Shown piece by piece: positions 46,010-55,930 of a stretch of DNA of 64,000 nt. The stretch is taken from NCBI GenBank assembly GCA_002205965.3, contig NADL03000501.1, positions 310,001-374,000 on the forward strand, in the 5' to 3' direction. Source of the DNA: Kappaphycus alvarezii. Taxonomy: Eukaryota > Rhodophyta > Florideophyceae > Gigartinales > Solieriaceae. Positions within the stretch are counted from its first letter, which is position 1; each line of letters opens with the position of its first letter. A program made the translations under genes and the position numbers. The notes under the pieces were generated by a model. The model saw only the letters and a program-made list of their open reading frames with translations. It made no database searches and had not been told where the DNA came from.

Positions 46010-46860
46010 TGGATATCTGCTTCTCGAACGGAAAACGCATTAGTGACCAGGAATTGAACTCCACGGTTATCGACTGACGGCTGCGTACAAGGACATCTTC
46101 GGCAAGCGAATGACGCATGGTTCATTGCTCGGATATGGAGAACGGCAAGCAGGCGCAGTGAGGACCCGTTTAATTCTGCCGCCGCATTATACAGTAGACG
46201 AAGCAGTGGCCACATATGGGGAAGCACTGCCATTAGCTAGCTGCAGTGTACAAGGACATGCGCTGCCAAGGAGACGATGCGTAGGTCAATGCTCGGACAT
46301 GAATAAAGGCAAAAAAGTGCAGTAAGGACGCGTTTACATCTGCTGCACTAACGAGCCGTCGTAGCAGTGGCCAAAAATCAGAAAACACTGCAATCCACTT
46401 GTTTCAGTGTACAAGAACATTCGTCGGTAAGCAGATGATGCATGGATAGATGCTCGTACTTGGTCAACGGTAGGAAAGTGCAGTATGGACGGGCCTAAAT
46501 CTGTCGCACTACGGAGGAGAAGCAGAAGTGGCCACAATTCAGAAATCTCTGCCATCCGCCTGCTGCAGTATACAAAGATATCCACCAGCAAGCAGATGAT
46601 GCATGGATCGATGGTCTTACATGAGCAATGGCAGGAAAGCGCAGTGACGATGCGCTTACATCTGCCACACTTCGCAGCAGACGCAGTAGTGTCCCCTCAT
46701 CGGGAACCACTTCCATGGATTGATTGCAATGTACGTGGCCATTTTATTGCTGGGTCGGTTAGCAGACTATGTAGGACTCAATTACTCGGGACGATTGCTG
46801 GATGTTGATCGCAGCATGAACTCGTATTAATCCTCGATGTTGGAGAACAGTACGGAAAGG
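46010..46860. repeat. Degenerate tandem array, about 161-bp period (left part)
   Basis: Landmark GTACAAGGACAT or close variants recur at 46,085, 46,248, 46,409, 46,569 and 46,741, a spacing of 161-171 bases. Each unit also has AAGCAGATGATGCATGG, GCTCGGACATG, AAAGTGCAGT-GGAC, a TCTGC-GCACTA block and AAGCAGTGGCCA. On the minus strand several units are open and give a repeating peptide of about 54 residues, with WPLLRLL, then SSLRF, then HASSACRR and LYT. Confidence 0.8.
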
Positions 46861-47194
46861 TACTTGGAGACAGTTTTCATTGACTAGATGCATTTCGAAA
46901 GTGTATTGTTCTGCCCCAGTACCTCTCCTACTTCTTGTTTGCTGCTGACCCTTCTGCGTCAGCTATGCACCCACTGGAGCCCTTCTTTGTCATTCAAGCT
47001 TCCACATTTCTCAATTCGCTGCTCCTCTTCATTCTACTTGGCCCTTCTCGCGCTTCCCCCACACCTCCATTGACCCATGTACCAATTTACATTCCACGAC
47101 CTTTCCCCACTTCCCCTCCCCCTTTCCCTCCCTCTACACCTATTCCTGCTCCGCTCGTATTCCTAGGTGTGTCATGGTTTGATTCTAGGATATG
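46861..47194. other. Pyrimidine-rich segment interrupting the tandem array
   Basis: The plus strand is CT-rich (CCCCACTTCCCCTCCCCCTTTCCCTCCC near 47,106) and differs from the array on both sides. It may be an insertion or an unrelated remnant trapped between array units. The plus-strand open frame (46,935-47,438) runs across its border into the array, so it is not a natural gene. Confidence 0.5.
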
Positions 47195-47432
47195 CAAAAC
47201 GGTAGGCAAGTGTCGTAAGCAACGTAAGCAATTGTATATATCTGTTGCACCAAACAGCAGACGCAGCAGTGGAAACGCATCAGGAACCACTGTACATATC
47301 TGCTGCTTCGTACAGCAGAAGTTGAAGTTTCCGGACACTGGTAAAAACGTTTGTCGTCTAAATGCAGCGTACATAGTCATGAGTCGGCATGCAGATGCTA
47401 AATGGGTCGATGCTCGAACAGTAGAAGGGATT
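47195..47432. repeat. Degenerate tandem array, about 161-bp period (right part)
   Basis: Further diverged units with ACGGTAGGCAAGTG, CAGCAGACGCAGCAGTGG, GGAACCACTG, GCGTACATAGTCAT, CATGCAGATGCTAAATGG and GTCGATGCTCG. It ends exactly where the LTR of the next element begins, so that element probably inserted into the array. Confidence 0.65.
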
Positions 47433-48130
47433 TGTTAGCAGAAAGTCGGCGTAAGAGAGATGTCCGACGCCCACTATCCAAAAACAGAGGTGTGGTGAGC
47501 GACAAAAGTGCTATGGTAAGGTAGTTGTGGGAACAAAAAGTGCTGTACACGGACGAGAAATCTATGGCAACCGACTTTGTCCCGAAGGGGCAGGCTGTAC
47601 CTTCACCTTGCGAACAACAGATCTGCTCCCGTGTACGTTGCAAGGCAAATCAATGGGCTGAAATGGAAGAGGGCGTGGTGGATCCCCAAACAATCCTAAA
47701 GGGGAAGGATATTCCACCTAGCCTCGAGGCTTGGGAGCCATTTATAAGTTTTGGGCCCGAAGATGACTATCAACGTCGTTACTACTCGAGTATTTCTTTT
47801 AAAGTTGTCTGCCAACTTCCTTTACACTCTGTGCTGTGTGCGACTTAGTTTAGTGAGCGTCCCACTAGGGCTTGCTGGCCCCCGCAAGTACTCCTATCAT
47901 TTCATGCAAACATCCCTTTATATAGAGTTTTCAACCCTCACAATTCGTAGCACCTATACAGTACCTATGTGCCTTATCGTCACCGCTACAGTACGGTGCG
48001 AAGCATCCCTCTAAAAATAATTGAAAAGAAAATTCTAATTACAGTGAAAGCGCAGCCAGCGCAGCATGGCAGCATATACAGCGCAGCACGCAAGCGCAGC
48101 CAGCGCAGCATGCCCAAATTTTCGTTTAAA
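47433..48130 (-). repeat. 3' LTR of the 47-55 kb element
   Basis: About 698 bp. On the plus strand it begins TGTTAGCAGAAAGT and ends near CCCAAATTTTCGTTTAAA. On the minus strand a TATA-like box TCTATATAAAGGG (about 47,918-47,930) lies where a U3 promoter should be. The inner end holds a GCGCAGCCAGCGCAGCATG minisatellite. Its outer half matches the LTR-like parts of blocks A and B. Confidence 0.75.
48045..48118. repeat. GCGCAGCCAGCGCAGCATG minisatellite in the LTR
   Basis: Short imperfect repeats of CAGCGCAGCATG and AGCGCAGCCAGCGCAGCATG. The other LTR has a longer version at about 54,605-54,735. Confidence 0.7.
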
Positions 48131-48166
48131 ATAAGCCCCCTTGCTCAAGACGAACGTCCCGGCTTG

Positions 48167-48796
48167 TCATTGCTCTTCCGTTTCTTCTTCCGGTGCCCTC
48201 TGCCTGTTTTCGAGAATGTAAGGCATGTCTAACGGATAATGGAGTAGTCTATTGCCAATATGGTGCCCCAAGGAGTAGGTTTTCGTGACGGGTACTTCAC
48301 TTTGTTTCATGGCCCCATATATCGGCTTGATGATGGGAAGGTGGGGTCGAAAAATTTCTTCCTCTTTAACAGATCCGAACCTTCCCACAGTGAAATAATA
48401 TATTTGGTATGCAAACTCGTCCGGAAGATCCCGTTGAAAGGGGTGCCTAAAGGAGAAGAATACGTGTATCAACAAAAATGCATCGTCGTATGGCATGTGC
48501 GCCCTGTGGAGCGACCGGAAACAGAGATAAGTACTCACCATGAAATAAAAAATGACTTCAGTGTTGTTATCATCGTCTGTAAGGTCGCGAAGCCACTTAA
48601 AAACCCTCTTTCTACCGACTTTGTGTTGTTTATAGTTGTACAGTGGGTTTTTGGATGCAAGACTAGAAGCTTCGCCTGACAGAGATTCATTCGCACCTCT
48701 GGCAGTAGTCGGACCGGCCCGCGGCTCCCTCGGAGGCCGCCCACGGTCCCTTCTCCTGTGATTGGACCCTTCCGAAGATCTGCCTCGGGCCATCAT
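48167..48796 (-). mobile_element. Accessory ORF 2 of the 47-55 kb element, unknown family
   Basis: 209 codons from an ATG (MMARGRSSEGSNHRRRDRGR), ending about 35 bp before the 3' LTR. The first 55 residues are Arg/Gly/Ser-rich and basic, like a nucleic-acid-binding or nuclear-import tail. The rest looks globular, with a hydrophobic aromatic segment ('VIFYFMVSTYLCF' and 'AFLLIHVFFSF'), and ends in an acidic EEETEEQ. I see no retroviral envelope signature, no protease site and no chromodomain. Its position after integrase is where some LTR elements carry env-like or captured genes. Function unknown. Confidence 0.5.
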
Positions 48797-48853
48797 TACT
48801 TCCTCAGGGGGGTTCTTCGACCTCTTCTGCGTTCCCCTCTTGGAGGGAGAAAA

Positions 48854-49219
48854 CTATGGATCCAACAGCGGGTAAGGGACAAGCCTATACTCCACATCTG
48901 GGGCAAGTTCATAGCCCCAAATTTTGACGTGTAAATGGGATTCCAGAAACCAAAATGCGTTTCGAACTACGTTGAAGTATGTCTGCGCCAGTTCCCCAGG
49001 CGTGACTGCAACGTAACGCCCGTATATGACTTCTACAAATTCTGGACCAGCGTCGGCGAAGCTTCCATTTTGAAACGAAAAAATACCCTTAACAACGAAC
49101 TGTGGTCGTGCCCAGAAAGGAATGGACCCATCAGAGCCCTGAAAATAGGCGCAATGTTGATATAGAAATGTAGATTCAATTGAGTTTCGGCATCTTCTCT
49201 TGTCAATGAACCAGTCCAT
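48854..49219 (-). mobile_element. Accessory ORF 1 of the 47-55 kb element, unknown family
   Basis: 121 codons from an ATG (MDWFIDKRRCRNSIESTFLY). Rich in aromatic residues ('IPFWARPQFVVKGIFSFQNG', 'QTYFNVVRNAFWFLESHLHV'), without a signal peptide or Cys pattern. It lies directly upstream of accessory ORF 2 on the same strand, and the two may be parts of one protein region. Not recognised. Confidence 0.45.
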
Positions 49220-49429
49220 TGCCCTGCTCGCCTTCCGCCAATTCTGAGCATCATTTAATTATGTACCAGTACATTCCTTGGGACAGTTTAGGTGCCAATC
49301 ATACAAAGATATTCCGTTCTCTCATGATACGGAATGAGTCTTCGTGCATGAATAGCCCTCCTCGAAATCTTCCCCAGAGCTTGAGCAGAGCTCGTAATGT
49401 GGGTGTCTCGCTTTTGTTATGACTCACGG

Positions 49430-50230
49430 ACTGGAATACTTCGTACGGAATGCGGGCCACTTCACAGTCTGTTATAACGCCTTACCATGAATGACCAGAA
49501 CCTTCGACCCGACAGCAAATGTCCGCGGTAGTTCAGGGGGGCCCTTGTTTTGTTTCCCCTTTCTGGCCCGGTTGCACCTTCAGTTTTCGGAGGCTAGGAG
49601 CTCCATCTCTCTTCCCTTAGATTACATGTTAGCACCTTCAACATCCTCTTGTACCATTCTAGGTGCCTTTCTATACATTAGTTCAAATGGGGAGCGCCCG
49701 TCGCTGGCTTTTCTACGCCTGTAACCGTACAAAATCTTTGTCACAGCGTCCTCCCAGGAGTCGACGATTCCCGACATGATCCTTGATATGGCCCTTTTGA
49801 CTGTTCCCACCATACTCTCTGCCTTCCTGTTAGACATAGGAGAATATCTCAGGAATTTTTTCTCTTAATTCCGTTTTTCCTCATAAATTTTTCAAGAGAT
49901 GTAGTCGTAACGCAAAGCGCGTTGTCCGAAATAGTTCGCGTAGGCATGTCAAAAAGGCTCGATTATTTCCTTCTTTATAAATTCAATGAATGCCTCGGCG
50001 GTGGCGCCCTTAACCGGCATTGCAGTTGGCCAACCTGTCAGGTGCTCAACTTCTATGAGAAGGTATTTGTCCCAAGAAGAGTTTTTCTTGAAGGGGCCGG
50101 CGAAATCCAGGGAGAATGTATCAAATAGCCCGGTAATAGGAATGCTGAGAGTAGATTTGTATTTTTAGACTGCAGTGAACATTTGGCAGCCATCACAATT
50201 TCTCACGAAGTTATAGATGTCTCTGTGAAC
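49430..50230 (-). mobile_element. Integrase part of the 47-55 kb element
   Basis: The zinc-binding part (His-His-Cys-Cys) is at about 50,165-50,290: 'DELGHWGLSTTKQFI' and 'YNFVRNCDGCQMF'. The C-terminal half is at 49,622-49,837: 'NRKAESMVGTVKRAI' (the N...E...G..K region with the catalytic Glu), 'WEDAVTKILYGYRRR' and 'GRSPFELMYRKAPRM'. Standard Ty3/Gypsy integrase. Confidence 0.75.
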
Positions 50231-51226
50231 GTCCAGCAACCCTAATCTTTCCGTGATGAATTGTTTCGTTGTACTAAGGCCCCAATGGCCTAATTCATCT
50301 TGGAAGGTTCTCAGAATCTCGCTTCTTTTTTCCATTGGAGCCACTAGCCGGGGGCCTGCTTTTGTCAATCGAAATAGATTCCCTTCCGATATCGAAAATT
50401 CTTTTTGGTTTCGTTTCACCCAGTCCCTGTGTTCCACAACAATTTTCTCGATCTCGAGCCCAAACAGAAATTGAAAAGGGGATTTTAATTTGGCTTCGAG
50501 GTCAGCCAGTCCAGCCGTATCGACGATGGCTACTTCGGCATTATGTTTTCCTGCGTCTGCGACGTTTTCTTTCGGACCCTTGGATCTGGAGAGAAATTCT
50601 GCTGGCTGGTTGACTCTTCCCGGTCGGTAAATGATTTCGAACCGGTATTCCGCGAATAAGTCGAGCCATCGCGCCGAACGGTTGTGGAAGTCTTTCTTCT
50701 TGAACGCATTTTTGAGGGCCTGATGGTCTGTTATCAGCTCAAATTTTTCTAGTGAATGATGGTAGACTCGGAATTTTTTCTGCGCGAACACCAATACCAG
50801 CGCCTCTTTCTCGCATAATATGTACCTTCTTTCGGCATCATTCATTGTACGACTCGCAAACTGCACTGGGTGTAATTTGCCGTTTTCATCTCTCTGGGAC
50901 AACACAGCGCAAACTGAGTGCTCCGAGGCGTCAGTTTCGACGACGAATGGTTTTTCGAAGTCCGTGTATGTGAGTACGGGTAGTTCGCACAATTTACGTT
51001 TTAGCTCGACGAAAGCGTTTTCCATTTCTGGGCCCCAGACAAACTTTCCGGTCTTTGAAGCTGAGTTGTATAGATAGGCGGCCATTTTAGCGAAATCTTG
51101 AATAAAAAGTCTGTAGCACGACGCCAGGCCAAGGAAGCTACGCATCTTGGATTTAGAAGTAGTTCTGGGAGCGTTTTTGATCCTAGAGGTATTTTTTGAG
51201 TCACACTCAATACCACTGTCGTCCAC
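50165..51226 (-). mobile_element. RT connection, RNase H and integrase zinc region of the 47-55 kb element
   Basis: 353 open codons. In order: 'KSKMRSFLGLASCYRLFIQD' (connection), 'FVWGPEMENAFVELKRKL', 'FVVETDASEHSVCAVLSQ' (first RNase H Asp), 'FASRTMNDAERRYILCEKEA' (Glu), 'FELITDHQALKNAF' (second Asp), 'RSARWLDLFAEYRFEIIYRP' and 'NQPAEFLSRS', then a linker and the integrase zinc domain. The length and conservation of this part show the element is not very old. Confidence 0.85.
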
Positions 51227-51640
51227 TACATGACCAAGTAATTGATAGAGAGTTGGGCGAAGAAGCTCTTGTTCAGATTGATTTTCAAGTGATACCGTGG
51301 TATTCTCTCCATCACTACCCCAATGTGGTCCAGATGAGACTCAATTGTTTCCGAAAATATCACCACGTCGTCTATATACACTCTTACAAAGGAGAGCCCC
51401 TTCAATACTTCATTCATCATCCTTTGAAATGTCGCCGCTGTATTCATGAGACCAAATGGCATCACTTCGAACCTGAACCTTACCATTTTGCAGGTAAACG
51501 TCGTCATAGCTTTGCATTCTTCAGAGACGTGTATCTGCCAATATCCTCTGTACAAATATACAGACGAAAAGAAGCGCCCTCCTTTCAATTCTTCTAGAAT
51601 CTCTTCCATATTTAAGAGAGAGAATCGATCAGGGATCATT
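51226..51640 (-). mobile_element. Reverse transcriptase palm of the 47-55 kb element
   Basis: 'MIPDRFSLLNMEEILEEL' (YPLP.I.EILE.L), 'FFSSVYLYRGYWQIHV' (D...GYWQI), 'RFEVMPFGLMNTAATFQRMM' and 'FVRVYIDDVVIFSET' with an intact YIDD active-site box. The FGL.N..ATFQ and YIDD motifs are diagnostic. Confidence 0.85.
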
Positions 51641-51876
51641 CTTTAGTTAAGTAAGCGATAGTCGACACAAAACCTCGACTTACTATCCCTTTTAGGAACG
51701 ATCACAACTGTAAACGACCAAGCTGACGAGTTTGGCTTCATAATTCCGTTGCGTAGCATAATAGCGATGTTATCTTGTATGCTTCCTTCCCATTTTGGTG
51801 GTTGACGTTTTGTTATATGATAAACCGGGTCGGTATTAGTCAGCTCGAATGAGTGCGTGACAGGGACTTGGGCCAG

Positions 51877-53061
51877 TTATAAGTCCCAAGCGTTCCAGGC
51901 GATCACTTCGTTTAAGGTAAGTATTGCGACAATTTTCTCCTCATCAGGGAGAGAAAGGTGCTTCAGTTTGTTACGAATGGCCTCCAATTTTTCCAATTTG
52001 CTCATAACCTCCATGGTCCTATGAACTGGTTCTATCTTGTAAATTTTGTTAGCTGCGGGTAGAATATGTTCGACAGCCGCCACAGTGTTTTTTCCTGAGC
52101 CCCCTGTACTTAAGAAGCCACTGTGCGCCAGCGGGCAGCACCCGCAGCCTTCTCTTGCTATCATGTGGCGTCTCATGATGTCTGGAGTGCGATCTTCGCA
52201 TAAGGCTACGTATTCGTAGACTTTTTCGGGCCGCGTTGTACTATTGCGACCCGTACAGTAGCCGGTAGCTGCATCGCCGCAAGCGAAGCTCAGAATTTTC
52301 TCTTCGTCCGATTCTGTTAGCTCTTTCTGCACCGTGAATTCGGAGCCATCGTTATCATAACTGGATGTTAAATTTTCGCTATTGGTCCCACTCCATTTCT
52401 CCAAACTCGTTCCCTTGTCGTAATTCAGTGGCAGCCTAACTTGTTTCCCGTGAATTTGGACTGAGTCTGTTTGATTCCCCAGGTCGATACAAGCTTCCAG
52501 TTGCTCCATTGTTGGGCACCCTATAATTATGTCAAAAGGAAGATCTTGCATCACTAGGAAGTCCAAACTCATTTTCATCCCCGAAAAGAATGCTGAAACC
52601 TTTTCGATAATGCAAAGGCAGTGAGACACGGTCCCGCCTGCTACAGTTATCCTCATAGTGGTCGGAAGCATTTCAAGGCCCAGTTCCTCAACAAGATCAC
52701 CTGAAATAAGATTTGGGACTGCTCCAGAGTCAAGTAAAGCGTGTGAGTCCCTTCCTAGTACCTTAACAGGCGCAAGCTCAAGATATCTGGCGGTAGCGTC
52801 TGCCGAGGTGACGGCAGCCCTCTTCCCCTTGTTAGTCTTCCCGGGCCTCAGGACCTTCTTCAACTCTTTCCTCGCATTTTCTGCATACCCCGTTAGTAGC
52901 TGCGCAAAAGTCATACCGGATGGAGCCGTAGCGAGCTCGGATAATAGGTCGAATTTTTCAACATATCCTAACACATCCCTAGTCGTAAACCTCGGCTTCC
53001 GCATTTTCCCTGTTTTTTTCGACTTCACAGCCAAAGGCACTTCTGGGGCTAATATATTCAC
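51877..53061 (-). mobile_element. Protease and linker of the 47-55 kb element
   Basis: 394 open codons. The retropepsin lies at about residues 95-190: 'VLGRDSHALLDSGAVPNLIS' with the D-S-G catalytic triplet, a flap region, then 'MQDLPFDIIIGCPTMEQLEA' (the I.G...L end). A long, less conserved linker follows and ends 'EKIVAILTLNEVIAWNAWDL', the L...L..y.dvF approach to RT. The linker has a Cys-rich patch (REGCGCCPLA). Confidence 0.75.
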
Positions 53062-53349
53062 TCTTTTCGTTCGAGAAAACGAGGGCGCTGTGATATATTC
53101 CAGCGGATCTTGCTCTAGCCTTGGTTTTTTCGATAGAACATTCCGCTCAGCGTCCCGTTTGGTAATGATAAACTGCTTGGATTCCCGGGCGACTGAAACC
53201 GTCCCCGCGTTAACGAGAACCTTCTCATGTCCGTTTATTAACGGCTTCAGCTTGGGTCTGGATTCTACCCATGCTTCCGGTATTCCACCCTGACACCCAT
53301 TCTTCGATTAACAATTAGTCTCATGATGCCCGTACCGGCCGCATTTTCC

Positions 53350-54177
53350 TCAACATGTATTCCAGTGCGGGTTCTCAGGACACCGGTTAGCGAAGTGTCC
53401 TGGCTTGTTGCAATAGGAGCATACGTCTCCCGACTTTGGGCTCGCAGTTTGATTCTTCCTAATGGTTAGGGTGAGTTTCTCGAGTTGCGAAGTTACCAAG
53501 TCCAAGCGGTTGTCAAAGTGGTACTCCATCTTCTCCTCGAGCCTCATCACGTCGCTTCGAACAGATTCCAACGCCGCTGCACTCGTAGCGGGCCTAGAGT
53601 AACTCTGCTCGGGGTCAAAGATAACTTTCTTCGCATAGCTTTCCCCGTGCTGGGAACCAAGGGACTGGCAGGTCTCTGCGTGCCTGACGTATTCCACGAT
53701 CGTATCCTTTAAATCGCTGAACTCGGGAGGTCCTTTAATAAGAAAGAGGTCCGCCAGGCGTTTTACGACAGTCGCTGCTTTAGGGAGCATCCTGTACTTT
53801 GCTTCGTCGTTGAAACCTGGTTTCTCGTAGAGACTGCTCATCCTAACCAATGAACCCAACAAATCCTGGAAATCTAATTGAGTTTCGATAGGCCTACGAA
53901 TTATCTCATCCGGCTCTACCGCCCTTGCGTATTCCTTGACTAGCCACGCACAAACTTTGTTAAAGTCACGGCCATTTTCATTTAAGGACCATCTGGTTAT
54001 AAAGTTTGCCTTGTACTTCACCCTCGCGTCGCCAGACAAATACGCGAAAACACTTGAAGCCGTCTCCTTGTCGTTCTTACCTCTCAACAAAACATTAACA
54101 TATGTATAGAGAAACTCTTCCACGTCCTCACTCCTGCTACCCTTATACTGGAAGTAAGCATTTGTGGGGTCCATCAT
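53350..54177 (-). mobile_element. Gag of the 47-55 kb element
   Basis: 275 open codons from an ATG (MMDPTNAYFQYKGSRSEDVE). The helical core includes 'DVEEFLYTYVNVLLRGKNDK', 'ASSVFAYLSGDARVKY' (A...L.G.A..) and 'DFQDLLGSLVRMSSLYEKPG'. The C-terminus has a perfect CCHC zinc knuckle, CSYCNKPGHFANRC. Gag packages the element RNA into virus-like particles. Confidence 0.8.
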
Positions 54178-54335
54178 TCAAAATCTATTATAGTTACTGA
54201 ACATGCCCCCGACCTCAGAAACAAATCGCCAGGTATCGTGCTACCGATGCAACAACCCTCGACAGAAGTACCAAATGATAGGGTGGGAATGGCGCTAAAT
54301 GAAAAGAAAACCACTAATTAACCGAGCTGAGAGTC

Positions 54336-54749
54336 GTTGCGAGCGACAAAAGTGCTACGGTAGACGTTAAGGCGGTGGGAAGTGCTACGGTAGACCTGTC
54401 TGCCAACTCCCTTTACACCCTGTGTTGTGTGCGACTCAGTTTGGTGAGCGTCCTACTAGGGCTTGCTGGCCCCTAAGTACTCTTTTCAACCCTTATAGTT
54501 CGTAACAGCTCTACAGTACCCATGTGCCCTGTTGGCACCGCTGCAGTACCGTACAAAGCATCCCTCTAAAAATAATTGAAAAAAATTGTATTTACAGTGA
54601 CGGCGCAGCCAGTGCATCATTCCAGCTCATCCTGCGCAGCATGCAAGCCTAGCCAGCGAAGAGTGCTAGCGTAGCCAGCGCAGCATGCCAGCCCATCCAG
54701 CGCAGCATGCAAGCGAAGCCAGCGCAGCATGCCCAAACTTGCATTTACA
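54336..54749 (-). repeat. 5' LTR of the 47-55 kb element (shorter than its partner)
   Basis: Shares with 47,433-48,130 the blocks GAGCGACAAAAGTGCTA, TGTCTGCCAACT, TGTGTGCGACT, ACTAGGGCTTGCTGGCCCC, GCATCCCTCTAAAAATAATTG and the GCGCAGCATGCCCAAA end. It ends in TTTACA at 54,749. It contains an expanded GCGCAGCCAGCGCAGCATG minisatellite. Confidence 0.7.
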
Positions 54750-54826
54750 ACAGTAACTTCATAAGCCTTGAGTGAGAGCGACTCGGTGTCAGCAAAATCA
54801 TTTATGTTCACATTTTTTGTGGCTTC

Positions 54827-55930
54827 TCACATGAAACGAAAACTATCATTATCTGAGAGACCAGCAGCGCAATCCGAAACGATTCCCTCGCTATCGCTCT
54901 TATCTACACTGAAAAAAACTCCTCTATCAGACGATGATTGTGAAATAGTACTGGAGTCTTGCCTTTGTACAGAAGGGCCACTAAAAGTGGTGATACGGTC
55001 CCTCACGTCCTCGTTCTCATCCAAATGAGCATAAGATCTATGGAATGAGCAGAATGTTTGACACGTAAGTTCCAATAACAATACATCAAAATGGCAGACT
55101 TTTTACTCTCAAGCTTGTTGCGGAGCTTTATATGTATCTGTTTGAAAGCACTCAAACTTCTCTCAACAGCAGTAGAAGAAAAAATATGAAGATAGAATAC
55201 GGCTTGCAAACTATCGGAAATCTTGGTATCTACAAGAACAAGAGTTTTAGTACTGCGACAGTGTGCCCCCGTAGTACTTTAGGCCGAACTAATTATCAGA
55301 AAGCCTTATAATAATTTCCCAATATTTTTCTTTCTCGAATAAGCTCATCATTTGCTCAATTTTCAATAACCGCTACCATATATCCCTACATTTGAATGTG
55401 CAGTAACTGTTTTAACTTCATTTTTATATTTTTCTTTTTGGATATTGTGGACAACTTTCGGTAATTTTGAAAGATAAGGATTTTTATCTAAGATGTGTGC
55501 TACCCAATGCACGTCTTGCAGCAGCAATACCTTTGTGGACTGGGATAGAGGACCGTCGCTGCGTTGTGAGTATACATTCATGACCTGATCCTTTTGATAC
55601 TGTTCAATTAGAATGTTCGTAATCTGCCTCTCCAAATCCAACGTGAGAGGTATAAATTTTAATAACTAGGTATCATCAGAATCAAAGAGACGAAGATAAA
55701 GACGAAAAACTCTCACGACTGCGTGAACTCTCGTGACATGCACGAGGAATGACGGAGACAGAATTAGGTCGACAAAATTTCTCTTTCTTTAGTTGCGCTT
55801 GTGAGTTGGAACGCGGTACAAGTTGCTTTCGAACTAGCCCCTTTCTAAGGCCCGAAATCGGATGACCTTCAGCAGTGCTGACGGGGGCCTCAGAAAAGAG
55901 TTTAACGAAAGCTCTGCAGACACAAATCAT
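54827..55930 (-). pseudogene. hAT-type transposase remains (C-terminal dimerisation region)
   Basis: At about 55,030-55,230 the minus strand reads 'LHIFSSTAVERSLSAFKQIH' followed by 'KLRNKLESKKSAILMYCYWN'. This is the hAT C-terminal dimerisation motif (P.SSA..ERSFSALK.I....R..L...R...L..L). Upstream, 55,363-55,641 is an open helical piece with 'SKLPKVVHNIQKEKYKNEV', and 55,682-55,930 another open piece; both are in the right order for the end of a transposase but are not diagnostic. Stops separate the pieces, so the gene is dead. No terminal inverted repeats were found. Confidence 0.5.

Larger units (their letters stand above)
47433..54749 (-). mobile_element. Large Ty3/Gypsy retrotransposon with accessory ORFs
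   Basis: A 7.3-kb minus-strand element. Related direct repeats at 47,433-48,130 and about 54,336-54,749 act as 3' and 5' LTRs. The right one is shorter. In the best aligned part they agree at roughly nine bases in ten, mostly differing by transitions, so the insertion is older than that of the chromovirus. Reading right to left: gag with a zinc knuckle, protease, RT, RNase H, integrase, then two ORFs of unknown kind before the 3' LTR. Coding is broken in a few places but several parts remain long and open. Blocks A and B carry the same LTR family. No target-site duplication was seen (GGATT against ACAGT). Confidence 0.8.

Noticed and set aside
46935-47438. 167-codon plus-strand frame with a Pro-rich centre
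   Set aside because: It crosses the border between the pyrimidine-rich segment and the tandem array and runs into the LTR. A real gene would not respect none of these borders.
47525-47848. 107-codon plus-strand frame in the LTR, with related frames in blocks A and B
   Set aside because: It lies wholly inside the LTR family and antisense to the element. LTRs of this length often have chance frames, and the frame is not open in the other two copies.
48260-48679. 139-codon plus-strand frame
   Set aside because: Antisense to accessory ORF 2, which has an ATG, a sensible position and a longer reading frame.
52658-53293. 211-codon plus-strand frame
   Set aside because: Antisense shadow of the protease region of the minus-strand Ty3/Gypsy element, which carries recognisable motifs.
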